Shown here in pieces: positions 11,279 to 22,906 of a stretch of 64,000 nt of DNA. The translations under genes were made by a program, and so were the position numbers. Numbering within the stretch: the first letter of the stretch is position 1; every line of letters starts with the position of its first letter. The notes below the pieces were generated by a model that saw only the letters and a list, made by a program, of their open reading frames with translations, did not search any database and had not been told where the DNA came from. The DNA is from Tetragonia tetragonoides (lineage: Eukaryota > Streptophyta > Magnoliopsida > Caryophyllales > Aizoaceae): assembly GCA_038025085.1 (NCBI GenBank), contig CM076149.1, positions 31,623,501 through 31,687,500 on the forward strand, read 5' to 3'.

Positions 11279-13895
11279 CTACAGGCAAAAAAGATAAATA
11301 TTAAAATAACTGCATTTGTACCAAAATACTAAGGGGCAAAAAGGAAAAAGAAAAAGGAATAATGATCACAACCCTACCAGAAAAATAAATGCACTTGCAC
11401 AAACAGATACTAGGGAGCAGAAAGAAAACAAATTAGAAAAAGGAAAAAAATTCATGGCATATTCCTCTCTCTTTAAACGCCTATTAGAGTTAAAAGAAAA
11501 TTAAGCTCGATACTAAAAAATCAACAGCAACTCTTACAATTTGCAATTTGATAGGTTTGCAGATGCTTAGGGACAATGCCACCAAGTAAAACAATCTTCA
11601 CATCACGGCGGGATAGCACTAAGTATCCACTCAGTAAGCAGTTGATGAACGGATGTTGCTATGAAACATCATAGCGAAAAAACTATGCCCAATACTGCTT
11701 CAAGCACTCTTGAGAAAATAATTAATCCAGGAGAAAGTGGGATTACCTACAATCCTCTCCGTGATAAGAATAAGAAAATGTACTCGCAAAGACGCAATTG
11801 CCAATGCTTTATATGAGAGTCCAACATATGCAGCAGACTTAAAACAAAGACATATATGCCTCACAAAAGAAAGGCTGAGTATCTTTTTTTTTAGATAATG
11901 GGAAAGATTGAAGTGTTGACAAGATGTCCTCGAAGGAGAAGCTAATTAAATTAGCCCAGTTATGCTGGCCTCTACCAACAGAATAAGCTCTAAAGCCCCT
12001 AAGATCCTAGCCCATAAAGATGCCAGATAAGTGACTCTTCCCAAAGCATATCCACCAAAGATGGTCACGCCAACGAAGACCCGGGCATTTCTTTCCAACC
12101 AAAGACACCAGAAAATCACAAACACAACATTACACGACAGTAACCTCATCATCTCCTTCCACCTCCCAAACTCCGAACTCTCAGCTGGAGGAACTCCACT
12201 ACACTAGATCCTCAAAGATACCAAACAATCTACATATGCGACGGGCAAAATCACAAGTAAGAAACAGATGTAAAGCTTTCTCACTACTCGACTGACATAG
12301 GAGGAGACATAAATCCGGAAAAAGAACCAACAATGGCCTCCTTCTTTGACGCAGATCATTAGTATTCACCCTATCTAGCATGTGCTAGAGTCCATACAAA
12401 TGCCCGCACCTTATGGGGGCACCTTAGCCTTCCCAATGTGGCCAGCTATGGGAAACTGAGGAAGAGACACACTCAAATGTTGAAAGAAGGATTTGCAAGA
12501 AAACTCCCACGAAGCATCTCCAATCCATCTCCTGGAATCACCACATTCTGAAAACTGGACTTTCTCTCACAAGGCAAGTAAGGTTGTAAACCCATTCATC
12601 TTCCAATCAAGGAGAGCCCTCCGTAAATGAAGGTTCCAATAACCCGGCTGCTCAGAATAGAACTCTGCCACACAGTAGCATCATGTAAATCAGAGAGCTG
12701 GAATAACCAATGTTCTACCATATTTAGCATCCACTATGGTAAAGCTCATCACAAGCTGGCCATTTCTTCTTGACCCAGCGAAATAGAATACTCGCTCCGT
12801 CCCAATTAATCTTGTTATTAATTTTTTTGGTATGTCCAAAGTCATCTAGTTTTAGTAACTTTTACATGTAATTGTTAGCATTACCCCTTTTCTTTCTTTC
12901 TCTTTCCTCTCCCACCATTTTTCTCTTCTCACCCTTGCGCCCTCCTTGCCCCCTCAATCCACCCCACCCCAACCCACCCCACCACCACACCAAGTCACCA
13001 ACCACCACTCAACCCCCCATTTCCTCTTTTCTCTCTACTTTCTTTCTAAACTTACGAACCTGTAAAATCGCATTTTCTCTTGCTGTTTTCACGGTCTACA
13101 ATCCTCTACATTCTGGAGATAGTTGTGTTGCCCCATTCCCCATCCCCCCCCCCTACCTCCAAAACACCTCACCCCATTCCTCATTCAGTCCACCCTACCA
13201 ACCACCACTTCCACTACACCAGACCCATAATTATTAATTAGACCTCCCAGTAGCTCCATAACCCCCATACCCACTCAAACTCCTGTCAAAATAACTTGAC
13301 CCATAATTGTAATAACCCATTGAATCCTAAGTGAAATTAGGAGCATCACCAAGTTTAATACATCTCAATATAAATTAACATAAGTTCTTATCTAAATGAG
13401 ATTATAGGTACTACATACCCTCTAAATAAGTGCTTTTATTTCTTCTTTGCAATACAGCATTCCCTCCATCCATTACTTTTAAAATGGAAACAACAGAGAC
13501 AGGTTTTATTTTCATTGCTTCCAAATCATACATTTGTTATTTATGCATGGTTTGCTTCGACACATACATGATTTATTGAAAACTACAATTCCCTCATACA
13601 TTTGTTACATTTGCATGCTTCCACCTCCTATGCAATATTGACTATTTTTGGGACATCTAAATTTGGACAATCCTATGTTGCGATTTGTTGTAAAAGTTTA
13701 TTTGAATACCCCATCTCCAATTTTATGGTATACCCTTTTCATATCTACAAGAAATCAACACAAATTTGACAAATTATGCTCAAAAACCAGAACCCTAACT
13801 CCAAAAAAAAAAATAATAATAAAAAAAAAATATCCCATGAAGTTGAATCAAAAGGGTAAATTGAACAATAATATATTTAGTGAAGAATAACATAC
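11279..13895 (-). other. 5' UTR intron of the F-box gene (2.6 kb)
   Basis: On the minus strand a CT-rich leader ends GTGAAAG/GTATGTT at 13896, and CCTGTAG/GTTG at 11279 precedes the start codon. The intron contains a LINE fragment (11886-12790), a Stowaway-like end near 12793 (CTCGCTCCGTCCCAATTAA) and a CCACC-rich stretch (12940-13240). A leader intron fits plant EDL genes, but transcription is inferred. Confidence 0.65.
11886..12790 (-). mobile_element. 3' part of an L1-type LINE in the F-box leader intron
   Basis: On the minus strand a zinc-binding reverse transcriptase domain reads LDRVNTNDLRQRRR, then LFLTCDFARRICRLFGIFEDL (12381-12199). It is followed by FVIFWCLWLERNARVF and RVTYLASLWAR (12150-11990). 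The end is GAGGACATCTTGTC, then CCATTATCTAAAAAAAAA at about 11886. Frames are broken. It shares the LWCLWLERN...TATCTAAAA design with several other LINE ends in this window. Confidence 0.75.
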
Positions 13896-14240
13896 CTTTC
13901 ACAGAAAATAGTAGAAATCCCCTCACCCCACCAACAATAGAGGATCCAAAACGCTATACAATGAAATGGGTCGTTTTGGTTTTGATTTCCAATAACCCAG
14001 AAATTCGCAACAATGGCAAATTAAAAGGAGCAGCAAAGAAATGCCAATTTACACACTCTCACTATCTGTTTCTTTTATTTCAAAGATTTACAAAAATGAG
14101 GGATTTGAGAGGATGAACGTTGAAGGTAGAGAGTGAGAGAGAGAGGAAGAGAGAAATTGAACAACTTTGATTCTAGTCGTCCTTGGCGATTTACACAAGA
14201 GAGAAACTTTTTTTTCCCTTTCTTTCTTTCTTTCTTTACG
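13896..14240 (-). promoter_or_regulatory. Leader exon and proximal promoter of the F-box gene
   Basis: On the minus strand this interval has the look of a plant 5' leader: CTCTCTTCCTCTCTCTCTCAC pyrimidine runs around 14120-14150, then non-coding sequence ending in a good donor at 13896. A (CTTT)n tract lies at 14218-14237 on plus. A TATA-like TTTTTTATG sits near 14345. The transcription start is not determined. Confidence 0.5.
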
Positions 14241-14459
14241 GGCTGCCCATATTAGCTGTCCCAAAGCCCCAATCCTCATGGCCTCACGGGCCAAGCCTAG
14301 CAGCTTATACGAATATACCAGGGCTCTTTAACCCGCCAAATCATAAAAAATATGTACTCTACAATGTTGTCTTAGAGAGGTGGCCATTTGGCTGATCGGA
14401 TCAAGTTTCAGGTCCAATTCAATTCAGGTTTCAGAGCATTTGTGTGGATTTAGTCCATG

Positions 14460-14990
14460 ATGGGTCAATATTTTACCTGAAGTCACCCCTCTTATAGTGT
14501 TCAGATTTCAGAGCGTATAATACAAAACCTTGTGTGGACTTAGTCCATGGTGATTGGTGACCAATACTTCACCTGGAGCCACCCATCTAATAGTGGAGCC
14601 ACCCCCTACTTCACCTAGAGTCACCTCTCAAATTTATTCTTGGCGCAACCCTTCTAATAGTGGAGTTACCCCCTACTTCACCTAAAGTCACCCCTAAAAT
14701 TTATACTTGGCGCCACCCCTCTAATAATGGAGCCACCCCATACTTCACCTGTAGCCACCCTCTAAGTGGAGCCACCCCCTATTTCACCTGTACTCACCCT
14801 CTAATAGTGGAGTAACTCACTGCTTCACCTAGAGCCACCTCTCAAATTTATACTTGGCATCACCCCTCTAATAGTGGAGTCACCCCCTACTTCACCTAGA
14901 GTCACCCTCAAATTTATATTTGGCGCCACCCCTCTAATAGTGGAGCCACCTCATACTTCACATGTAGTCACCCCTCAAATTTACTTGGTC
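14460..14990. repeat. Degenerate minisatellite with GGAGCCACCCC units
   Basis: At least six copies of a compound unit: CTCTAATAGTGGAGCCACCC, then CTACTTCACCTAGAGTCACC, then TCAAATTTATACTTGGCG. Spacing varies (about 40 or 77 bp) because sub-blocks are lost in some copies. Non-coding. Confidence 0.8.
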
Positions 14991-14997
14991 CAGTCCA

Positions 14998-15392
14998 CAC
15001 AAATGGCTTCGTGTCGTGCCTTCGTGCTTTGTAACAGTGTCGTGTCGTGACGTGCTTATAGTTGTCGTGCTTCGTGTCGTACCGTGTCGTGCCTGCACTT
15101 TCAAAAGGTAGGCCCAGGTCGTGGCCGTGCTCGTGCTTGTGTCGTGCCATGCTCGTGCCGTGCGTGTCGTGCCCATGCTTTTTTAAAATAATATTAAAAT
15201 TTTCGTCGTGCCTGACCGTGCCCTACCGTGCTTTCTTTTCAAAATTTATGTCCGGGTCCAACCCAGGCCCAGTCATTCATGCACGTGCTCGTGCTTCCTC
15301 TATGCCCGTGTCGTACCGTGTAAAAGGCGTGCTCGGCCGTGCCGTGCCTCGTGCTACCCGTGCCCAGTGCCATCTCTACCTGAGCGTATAAA
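14998..15392. repeat. CGTGC-rich low-complexity transposon end family
   Basis: Dozens of CGTGC/CGTGTCGTGCC words in tandem, with an end reading GTGCCATCTCTAC. A related reverse-oriented tract (GCACGACCC..., beginning AGATGGC) is at 62895-63215. The composition is unlike its surroundings. Such arrays are typical of the subterminal regions of hAT-like nonautonomous elements, but I could not find clean target duplications here. Confidence 0.55.
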
Positions 15393-15453
15393 GTCGAAAA
15401 TAATATGAAGAACTCAATTTTATGTAAAATTTTTAATAACAAAGGCTACATGT

Positions 15454-15859
15454 AGGGTTGTTTAAGAGAATCCGAATTCGAAACCGGACCCAGAAATATT
15501 CCAAAACCAGATATCTGGATTTTCGGATATGGGTTTGGATACCAACTTCAAAAAATTTCATTTTCGGTACTATCGAATATTTCGAATTCGGATATCCAAA
15601 AACTATCCAAAATTTTTGGGTTTTCGGATATTTTTCGAATAGTTTCAGATTCGGAAATCTAAAATACCCAAAAATGTTCGAAAAATGACCAAATTAAAAT
15701 CAACAATGTAGGAAAAAAATAACTTCTTCGGATACTGGATCTCTGAATCTGAAACTTTGAATACCCGATAGAAAATCGGATATTCAAATTTCAGATACGG
15801 ATTCGGGTATCAAAATTGACTATGCGAAATTTTGGATATCCGCTTATGAACACCCCTAA
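15454..15859. mobile_element. hAT-type MITE rich in CGGATATCC
   Basis: The element is 406 bp, flanked by the 8-bp direct repeat CTACATGT (15446-15453 and 15860-15867). The left end is AGGGTTGTTTAAGAG; the right end read backwards is TTAGGGGTGTTCATAAG. The body is a degenerate array of TTCGGATATCC words in both orientations, so it can fold on itself. A larger relative is at 62270-63570. Confidence 0.8.
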
Positions 15860-15924
15860 CTACATGTATGTTTAGTTAGTGCTTTTTTAATCTTTTTGAA
15901 TATTATGTCATTATTATGAGTGGC

Positions 15925-16135
15925 ATATATTCAAGTTTCGGTTAGGGTAACTTCGAGTCGGGTATTATCGGGTTCGGGCCATTCGGAGAACGGGTATGGT
16001 CAGGTGTCGGGTTGGACAAGTCGGGTTTGTTCTAGAAAACAATAAATTAGTACATTTTTAGGTGTCCAAATTGGTTGATTGGGTCGGTTATCTCAAGTCG
16101 GGTCGAGTTTTATCAGCTCTAGTTGTCTATGTACT
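15925..16135. repeat. CGGGTCGGGT-rich element end
   Basis: Repeated CGGGT/TCGGG words end in GGGTCGAGTTTTATCAGCTC. The 18360-18855 tract ends in nearly the same way (GGTCGGATTTTGCCAGCACC), so both belong to one nonautonomous family. Confidence 0.5.
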
Positions 16136-16689
16136 CATATGAGTCATACACCCCTATTATAAAAGGGAAGCTTTTTTTTTGAATTTATTATAAAAGGGAA
16201 ACTTTTAAAGGTATGAATTTCCCGAATGACCACATTGGTATTTTAAATAAGGGGTTCAACAACTACTATGACTCAAAATAAATCACCAAATAAAAAGGCC
16301 ACGACCTAAACTAGTTTACGTAAATGGTACAATGAACAACAGATTGTTATTATTATTATTGTTGTTGTTGTTGTTGTTGTTATAATATATTATTATTAAT
16401 TATTTTATTGAATAATAAACCTACTTGTATACACTATTTTTATTTGTACATTCTAGTTATTTTAGTCGGGTTGTGGTGTATAATTCATTGGATCCAAAAA
16501 TTAGGGTTAGTTGGGCTTACAGTTTGGAACTTTGGCAGAAATTGGTATAAAAATAAGGATTTATTTATATTACTGATGGTGATTATGTTAATTTAAATAA
16601 AAAAATACTTTAGAATGTTGTCGATTATGTTAATTTAATTAAAAAATAATTTAGAATGTTGTTATGTGTTTAGTAACTAATATTGGTTT
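16136..16689. repeat. AT-rich spacer with TTG/TTA microsatellite
   Basis: AT-rich sequence with a (TTA)n(TTG)n microsatellite at about 16345-16400. No gene seen. Confidence 0.6.
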
Positions 16690-16923
16690 TTAGATGCAGT
16701 ATGTTGTATGTATACTTACCGTCGTCAGACTTTATTCATGGTAAGTTCAAAGGCTATAAAATTGCCATCACCTCAGCATGTTGATCTCAGCGAAAGGAAC
16801 CTTGCCAGAAAACACGCATCTGAAGGTTGCGTTCTACTCTCTAAGAACACCCCCAATAGCACACTGACTCTTCTTACACGAGATATCAACGTTCCACTTC
16901 ACTACACCCCTTGGAGGCACTGA
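16690..16923 (+). pseudogene. Possible glycoside hydrolase family 3 exon fragment
   Basis: A 71-codon frame contains RNLARKHASEGCVLLSKNT. This resembles the ARxAAxEGIVLLKN segment of plant family-3 beta-xylosidases, and a shifted frame near 16895 reads YTTPL-like residues that follow in that family. It is short and frameshifted, with no neighbouring exons, so if the match is real it is a gene fragment. The resemblance is by eye and weak. Confidence 0.25.
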
Positions 16924-16999
16924 CAACTAGTCCTTTGGAACCCTCGATTTTGGTTGGTGTAGTTTGAGACACGCGGTATTTTGCGTAATTTGCTGAGGT

Positions 17000-17347
17000 C
17001 AGTGCCGGCTCTTAGCATGTGCATGTGGAGCACTTGCACAGGGCCTCAAGTTTTTTGGGGCCCCAAATTTTAAAGTGGGTCTGACCTAAAACACTTGAAT
17101 TTGAAATTTTTGAATCTGAGTCGTCTTTTCCTTTGGGTTATAGGAATTACAAATTTAGTTTTTGATCATATTGTATTACTTATTCCATTTTTCAATTGGT
17201 TTATGTGATGTGATATTTTCCGGTTGTCAAGTAACTTCGAATGATTTCTATTTTGATGAAAAAAAAGAAGAAAGTGTCTGCTCTAAAGTTTTAGGGCCTA
17301 ATTTTAAATTTTTGCACAGAGCCCCATAAAAGTTGGAGACGGCCCTG
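17000..17347. mobile_element. hAT-type MITE (CAGNGCCG termini) with 8-bp TSD
   Basis: The element is 348 bp. The left end is CAGTGCCGGCTC and the right end read backwards is CAGGGCCGTCTC. The 8-bp direct repeat GCTGAGGT flanks it (16992-16999 and 17348-17355). GGGGCCCC-rich subterminal sequences are present at both ends. Non-coding. Confidence 0.9.
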
Positions 17348-17355
17348 GCTGAGGT

Positions 17356-17990
17356 GCATAAACGAAGGATACATCCCACTCTCTTACCCACTAGCCCAAC
17401 CTCATTAAAATCATATCAAAGATTTCAAAATCATCGCAACTTTTGTTCTCAAAGATTCTACAGTTTTTCTCCTTCCAGATTAACCATTCTAAGACGAACA
17501 AAAACGTGATCCAAATTTTGCCAAAGTGATTACTAATAATCATCGCAAACCATTGGCTGAAAAAAGCCATCATCACTCTTGGAGCGCACGAGCTCACTCC
17601 CACTAGGTCAAGCCATCTTGTCCATATACTCCTCGAGTACATGTAGTGGATCAGAAGGTGTGGTGAGCAGTTTTATTATCTGATCACAGAGCATACAAAA
17701 GGGTCATTGATTCCTTAAATTCCCATTTTCAGAAGTCGATCCTTTGTCCTTAATCTCCCTAGACACGCAAGCCCCATGAACACTTCAACTTTCGGAGGTG
17801 CTTGGCCTCTGCAAACACCTTTTATTACCTCATGAACGATGCAATCAGCTTGCTCGTGAATTTTATTGCAAACTGATTTTACAGAGACATTCCAAACATC
17901 TTTCGGAGGTGTTCTGCACAGATTCACGGGTCAAGCCAGAATTTTGCATAGTTTCTTCTTCCCACACTCACTAAAATACCATCCTTAAAC
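17356..17990 (-). pseudogene. L1-type LINE zinc-binding RT tail
   Basis: The minus-strand frame at 17927-17715 reads PPKVEVFMGLACLGRLRTKDRLLKMGI, in two pieces, and 17642-17391 reads SIWTRWLDLVGVSS then FVLEWLIWKEKNCRIFENKS. This is the zf-RVT region of a plant L1 LINE, separated by a frameshift. The hAT MITE at 17000-17347 abuts its 3' side. Confidence 0.75.
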
Positions 17991-18139
17991 GCCATTAATA
18001 TTGCTGGGTTTTTAGCTAGCGTCTTCATTAATCGCACCTTTAATTAGGGAAGGATAATTAATCTACCGCTGCTAATATGTTTTTGTTGGCTGGATTTGGT
18101 TACAGGTTAACTTATATATCACAGATACTAGGAAGATAG

Positions 18140-18222
18140 TTGTCAGTGTCTCGCTGGTAAGGGACTTAATCTTCCTCGCACGCAGGGGGGCTCGAATCCT
18201 CTCACTGCCCTTTTTTGGAATT
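18140..18222 (+). repeat. tRNA-like SINE head
   Basis: An A-box-like stretch (TCGCTGGTAAGGGACTTAA) and a B-box-like stretch (GGCTCGAATCC) about 30 bp apart suggest a tRNA-derived SINE. It does not fold as a functional tRNA. Confidence 0.4.
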
Positions 18223-18355
18223 GAACCCAACCTTGGGTGTTGGATGCTGGAGCCTATATTGACCAGACACGTGGCACCAGGTGGGGACGCGCCGCCTCTG
18301 ACGCGAGGGCAAAGGAGATGTGTGCCTGGACTTGGCTAATCATACAATGGGTTTA

Positions 18356-18860
18356 TTTAGAGGTGCCAATCGGGTGGATCAGGTCGGATTTGAATAATTG
18401 GGTCATTTTGGGTTCGGGTTCTTTCCAATTACAATGGTATTCAGGTCGAGGTGGATCGGTTTGGATGGTATTGGGTATATGCTTATGTAATTTTTTTTAT
18501 AGCATATAGTTAAAAATAATGTCAAAATTTCAATTTTATGCAAAAACTTTAATAATACCAATGATTTCAAATATGTTTACTGTAAATTTTGGTAATTTTG
18601 GGATATTATGTCATATGTGTTGGATATATTCAGTTTTCGAGTAGATTCGATTCGGGTTCATTTCGGTTTCGGATTGTTTCGGGTCGAGTGTTTTCGGATT
18701 TGGGTCTAATCGGATAACGGGTGTACTCGGGTATTGGGTTTACCTAGATCGGGTCGGGTTGATTCTGGATAATGATAATTGATAGGTTATCGGATGTTGG
18801 CGGGTTCGATATCGGACAGTCCGGGTCGATTATCTTGGGTCGGGTCGGATTTTGCCAGCA
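18356..18860. mobile_element. CGGGT-rich nonautonomous element
   Basis: About 500 bp bounded by GAGGTGCCAATCGGGT on the left and GATTTTGCCAGCACC on the right, which are partly inverted copies. CGGGT/TTCGG words fill both arms and an AT-rich core lies between. No coding capacity. Confidence 0.5.
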
Positions 18861-19019
18861 CCAAGTGTAATATACACCCCATTGTCTAATGTCTATCTCT
18901 CATCTTCCTTGGGACCTTTGGATTTTATGGGAGTAGTATGAGTGCGTGGGGTCCAAGTGATAGGAGAGAGATAAACATAAACAACAGGAGACAATGAGGT
19001 ATATATTACAATAATGACG

Positions 19020-19207
19020 TATGGCTAGTTTTGTTGTGTGTGCCTAGCACCACTGAAATTCCTTTTTTTTCTTCTTTTTTTGGTTAGTGACGAATGAAAT
19101 AAACTATGCCGCTAATTTTCTCAACGTCGAGCATTTTAGCCACAGATTTTGCTTGTTTTTTCTGTGAGTTTTTTTCGCAACTAAATTCCATTATTTTTGT
19201 AGTGAAG
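19020..19207. mobile_element. Possible CACTA-type transposon end
   Basis: On the minus strand the stretch starts CACTACAAAAATAATGG at about 19205, the typical terminus of plant CACTA (EnSpm) elements. The opposite terminus was not located. Confidence 0.35.
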
Positions 19208-21360
19208 TAAGTGAGATCAAATAGTATTTTTGGATTTTAGGGGGGATCCAACAAAAATGCTTCACTATGGTGTGTTCTCGACAAAACTTGGTAAATTTTA
19301 GGGAATTTTTGCCAAATTTTTCTTTGATTTACATTAGTGTCAAAAGGGTAAAGTGACAACTTTTTCATTTTTTTTTTGGAGAAACAAATCTATTCGTTAG
19401 AATTCATTTTCTTACTGGAATTAAATTGAAAGAGTAAGTGTATTCATAATTTATGAGCAAAAAAATTGAAACAAAGGACATGATATTTGAAAGCAGGATC
19501 TTCTAAATAAAATCATTCCATGGCTCCATATTTCTAGCTAGATAAATCATTATTTAGAAGTTCAAGACATTTCTAAATGCATCTATCGCATTTAATTTGG
19601 ACTTTACGGAAGGATAGGATTAATCATTAATTATAGCAAACGTAGGACATTACTAAAACTTTTTCTAAATGGACGGACCTTGTTATACGGAAAAAGCTAC
19701 ATGTACACTAAGTGTATGTAGCTAGATATACACAAAGCATCTGAACCTTACACTTGGCAAGCTACTTGAATAATATTGGGTGAATCTCATTAAATGTGGG
19801 TAAGAATCTTTTTCAAATGAAATTTCAAACTGATTTTGAAATTTTAGATTTGAAATTCAAATCGAAAAGCAAAAAACCATTTAATACTAACAAATTATAA
19901 TTTATTTTTTTTGAAATTAGAAACTAATTGAATCAGATGACTCTCCCCGTCTACTTACATTTTTCCGGCGACCTTGCAACGCATTCACGAAGCCCCACTG
20001 TCTCACCCTTCCCTCTCTCTCTTTCTCTCTCCGACCGGCGCAACCCCTACAATTTTATTTCCGGTAACATTAAAATGACGGAATTATTTTCCAACGAAGA
20101 TTAGAAATTTTCAAAATAAGTGAAATATAGAATCTCTTAGTTGATTTAGACACCCACAAATATTCATGCTACAATCTGTCGACATAGAATCGAGAATTCC
20201 TTTTTTTTTTTTTTTTCTGGGTTACGCTATTTTTTCCGACGAGTTGCAGTAAAGTATTAATTTGGAAGGAGTGTAATTTTGCTACCAAAGTCTTCAGTAA
20301 CATAAAATCCAAGTACTAACTAATTTTTCCAATCAGGAATGCATTTTGCTACTGGGGACTTTACTAATGTAAATATAAGTACAAACTAAATTTGCCACAT
20401 AGTTGTTACATTCAATCCTTATAGCAAAATAACTACAATTAACATCCGACAACATAATTTTACTACCAACAATGACATTTAAAAGTTTTACAAATGAAAA
20501 TGGCTTTGCTACCAATATATACACTAATCACCTACTTTGATAATCATACGAAAAACAACTTTTCGACAAAAACGAAGATAACTTTTCGATAAACATGAAA
20601 TTTTCTCACACTTATCAAGAACAAACTTCGCTCTTCGCCGGAAAAATAATCGGAAAAAATGATGTAAGCTTTGCCGGAAAATATGGGTGAGAAAGAATTA
20701 CCGTATGAAATAATTATTACTCGATAACAAATAGGCTCCTTTTCATTTTAATGTACGTCGCCGGAAAATAATCGGAGAAGTTGGAAGATGACCAGAAACA
20801 ATGGAGTTCTTTTAATTATTTTGTTTCTATTTTCTCTCTCATGTTTTTTTTTTTGGCCGTTCAACATTCCCTTTCCACTTTTTTCTGGCTCCAAATCTGA
20901 TATTTTTTTCCCTCCATTGACGCTTCTATTTTCCCTCCACAAGTTGAAAAAAAATTCTTAATTATGAACATGTGGATGATTTCTTGAGGGTGGAGCATCT
21001 ATACCTTTAGCTTGATACCACTAGCGGATGTAGGGGGGGTACAAGGGGTACTCTTGCTATCCCACACCCACACCCACACCCACACCCACACCCAAATTTG
21101 TACCCCAAGTTTTTAATTTTTTCAATTTTCATATCTCTATTGCCATATTCTGGATTTCCCAGTGCTTAGTACTACTCCAATTCTCGTAGCAAAACAACGA
21201 CCATGAAAAATAATGTTAAAGCACAAGTTGAGAATGCTTCAAATAGTCGTCTAGCTATATAGCTTCAAAAACGAGAAACCAACTTACCGATGCATAACAT
21301 GATTCTTTTTATTTTACTTTTTGAGGATGCATAATATGATAATTGATGACGGCAGAGTTG
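19208..21360. other. AT-rich intergenic stretch with decayed repeats
   Basis: No gene recognised. TTTTGCTACCAA-like words recur at 20276, 20344, 20458 and 20512, perhaps transposon subterminal repeats. A CACACC hexamer array lies at 21059-21096, next to a hAT-like end (TAGCGGATGTAGGGGGGGT, 21024). Confidence 0.4.
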
Positions 21361-21989
21361 TATTTCCTTGCACGATGCAACCCAATAAATCAACCATGTC
21401 TTTAGGAAATGCAACATGTACATTTCTAGTCCGGCTAACTAGTTATTATCTATGTCATGTAATCACGGGTACATATTGGAAATCTTCGTTTTCCCTTTAA
21501 GTTGAATGCGCGCGTTTTGGTCAAGCTCCTGTTAGGAGTTACATTCGAAAGGAAGCTCAAACATTTTGCTTTTAGAAATCAGATTTATATAGAAAAATTA
21601 AAAATTAAAAAAAATTGTGGATCTCTCCGTTCAACATGGAGTATAAACTAAGGATTCTGTCCAATTCATAGAGAAATAGGGTCACTATTTAAGAAATGTA
21701 AGAGTCACTTATTATGAGTTGTGACGATTATTTTACTAAAAAGTGATCATTGTCTTACTAAAAGGTATGATAAAACCGTGTAAAAAAAATGGAGTATAAG
21801 GATATTTTGTGATTGATCAAATAGTAGTTTAACTTGAAATAGGAATAAACGAACATGTCTCCATTATTCTTTCTCCTTATATATATAATAATAAAAAAAA
21901 TCAACTATAGTATATTTTATCCCTAATCATTGGATCAATAGTCCATGAAAGTCATTGTTTTTGCTCACCTTACCAACGAGCGAGAAGTA

Positions 21990-21997
21990 TTATAAAT
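21990..21997 (+). promoter_or_regulatory. TATA box of the knottin-like gene
   Basis: TATAAATA lies about 110 bp before the first ATG (22107). It leaves room for a roughly 80-bp leader. Confidence 0.6.
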
Positions 21998-22429
21998 AGG
22001 TTGTAGAATAATGCAAATGGAAAACCACAATAAAAAAACGTAGTATATATCCTCTCATAGACAACGCTAACGTAATTGCTCAAAAAGAGAGCATTAGTGT
22101 GATATCATGAGAATGGCTTGGCTTGGCTTGGTTTTTTCAAGCTAATGATTTTGATGTTATTTATGCTCATGCTATCAGGTTAGATTCAAAACATCTGTTT
22201 CTTTCGAATTAGATTTTAGACTTTATTTCTGTAGTAGTTGTTTCAATTCGAACTCTGAATTTTGTACTACAGTACACAACTTTTAATTTACTTTCTCCCC
22301 GATCGTTTACCTTAGTTGTCCTATATTAAGTACTAGGAGTACTAGATCTTTGGGTGGCTTTGGTTGGATAGCGAGTAGTAACAACGACGAATCCCTCGCT
22401 CACTCATCTCTAGTACTGACTTGGAATCG

Positions 22430-22566
22430 AGCAGACTCGTTAACCTCAATAAGGGTGGCTTTTCTTTCTTGTTTTTGGTGTTGGAAAAGACACAAAGGCC
22501 TAGAATAGGAATCGAACCCTCAACCTCATGGTTGCAGGAAATACTCCTTACCACTGGAGCATCTCT
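22430..22566 (-). repeat. tRNA-like SINE fragment in the knottin intron
   Basis: On the minus strand CCAGTGGTAAGGAGTATTTCC (A-box-like) and GAGGGTTCGATTCC (B box) occur with tRNA-like spacing. It is probably a SINE head rather than a gene. Confidence 0.4.
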
Positions 22567-22830
22567 TGATTCCTAGGGTGACTTTTCTTTGCGATTTCAG
22601 AAAGTAAGTACTACTAATTACTCCATTTACCTAGAACCAAAGCAACCTTCTTTAATGTAAAAACTATACACTTATTTGGACATCCGTAATAATATTGAGA
22701 TTATATTTTAATTTCTTTTTGTTTAATTATTATGAGCCGCGTGACTTTTATGTCACTAATAAGTGATTATTGTCCTACCAAAAGTTAAACAAGTTTTTGT
22801 GAAACTTTCTTTCACATTTTATTGTTGATC

Positions 22831-22833
<3 letters not shown>

Positions 22834-22904
<71 letters not shown>
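22834..22904. repeat. (AT)n microsatellite
   Basis: About 35 uninterrupted AT units inside the intron of the knottin-like gene. Confidence 0.95.

Positions 22905-22906
<2 letters not shown>

Noticed and set aside
12872..13237. 121-codon Pro/Ser-rich ORF
   Set aside because: It is a translation of a CCACC/CT-rich tract inside the F-box leader intron.
15062..15408. Cys/Arg-rich open frames of 66-109 codons
   Set aside because: These are translations of the CGTGC low-complexity repeat, not genes.
22430..22566. tRNA gene on the minus strand
   Set aside because: A- and B-box-like words are present, but acceptor and anticodon stems do not pair; a SINE head is more likely.
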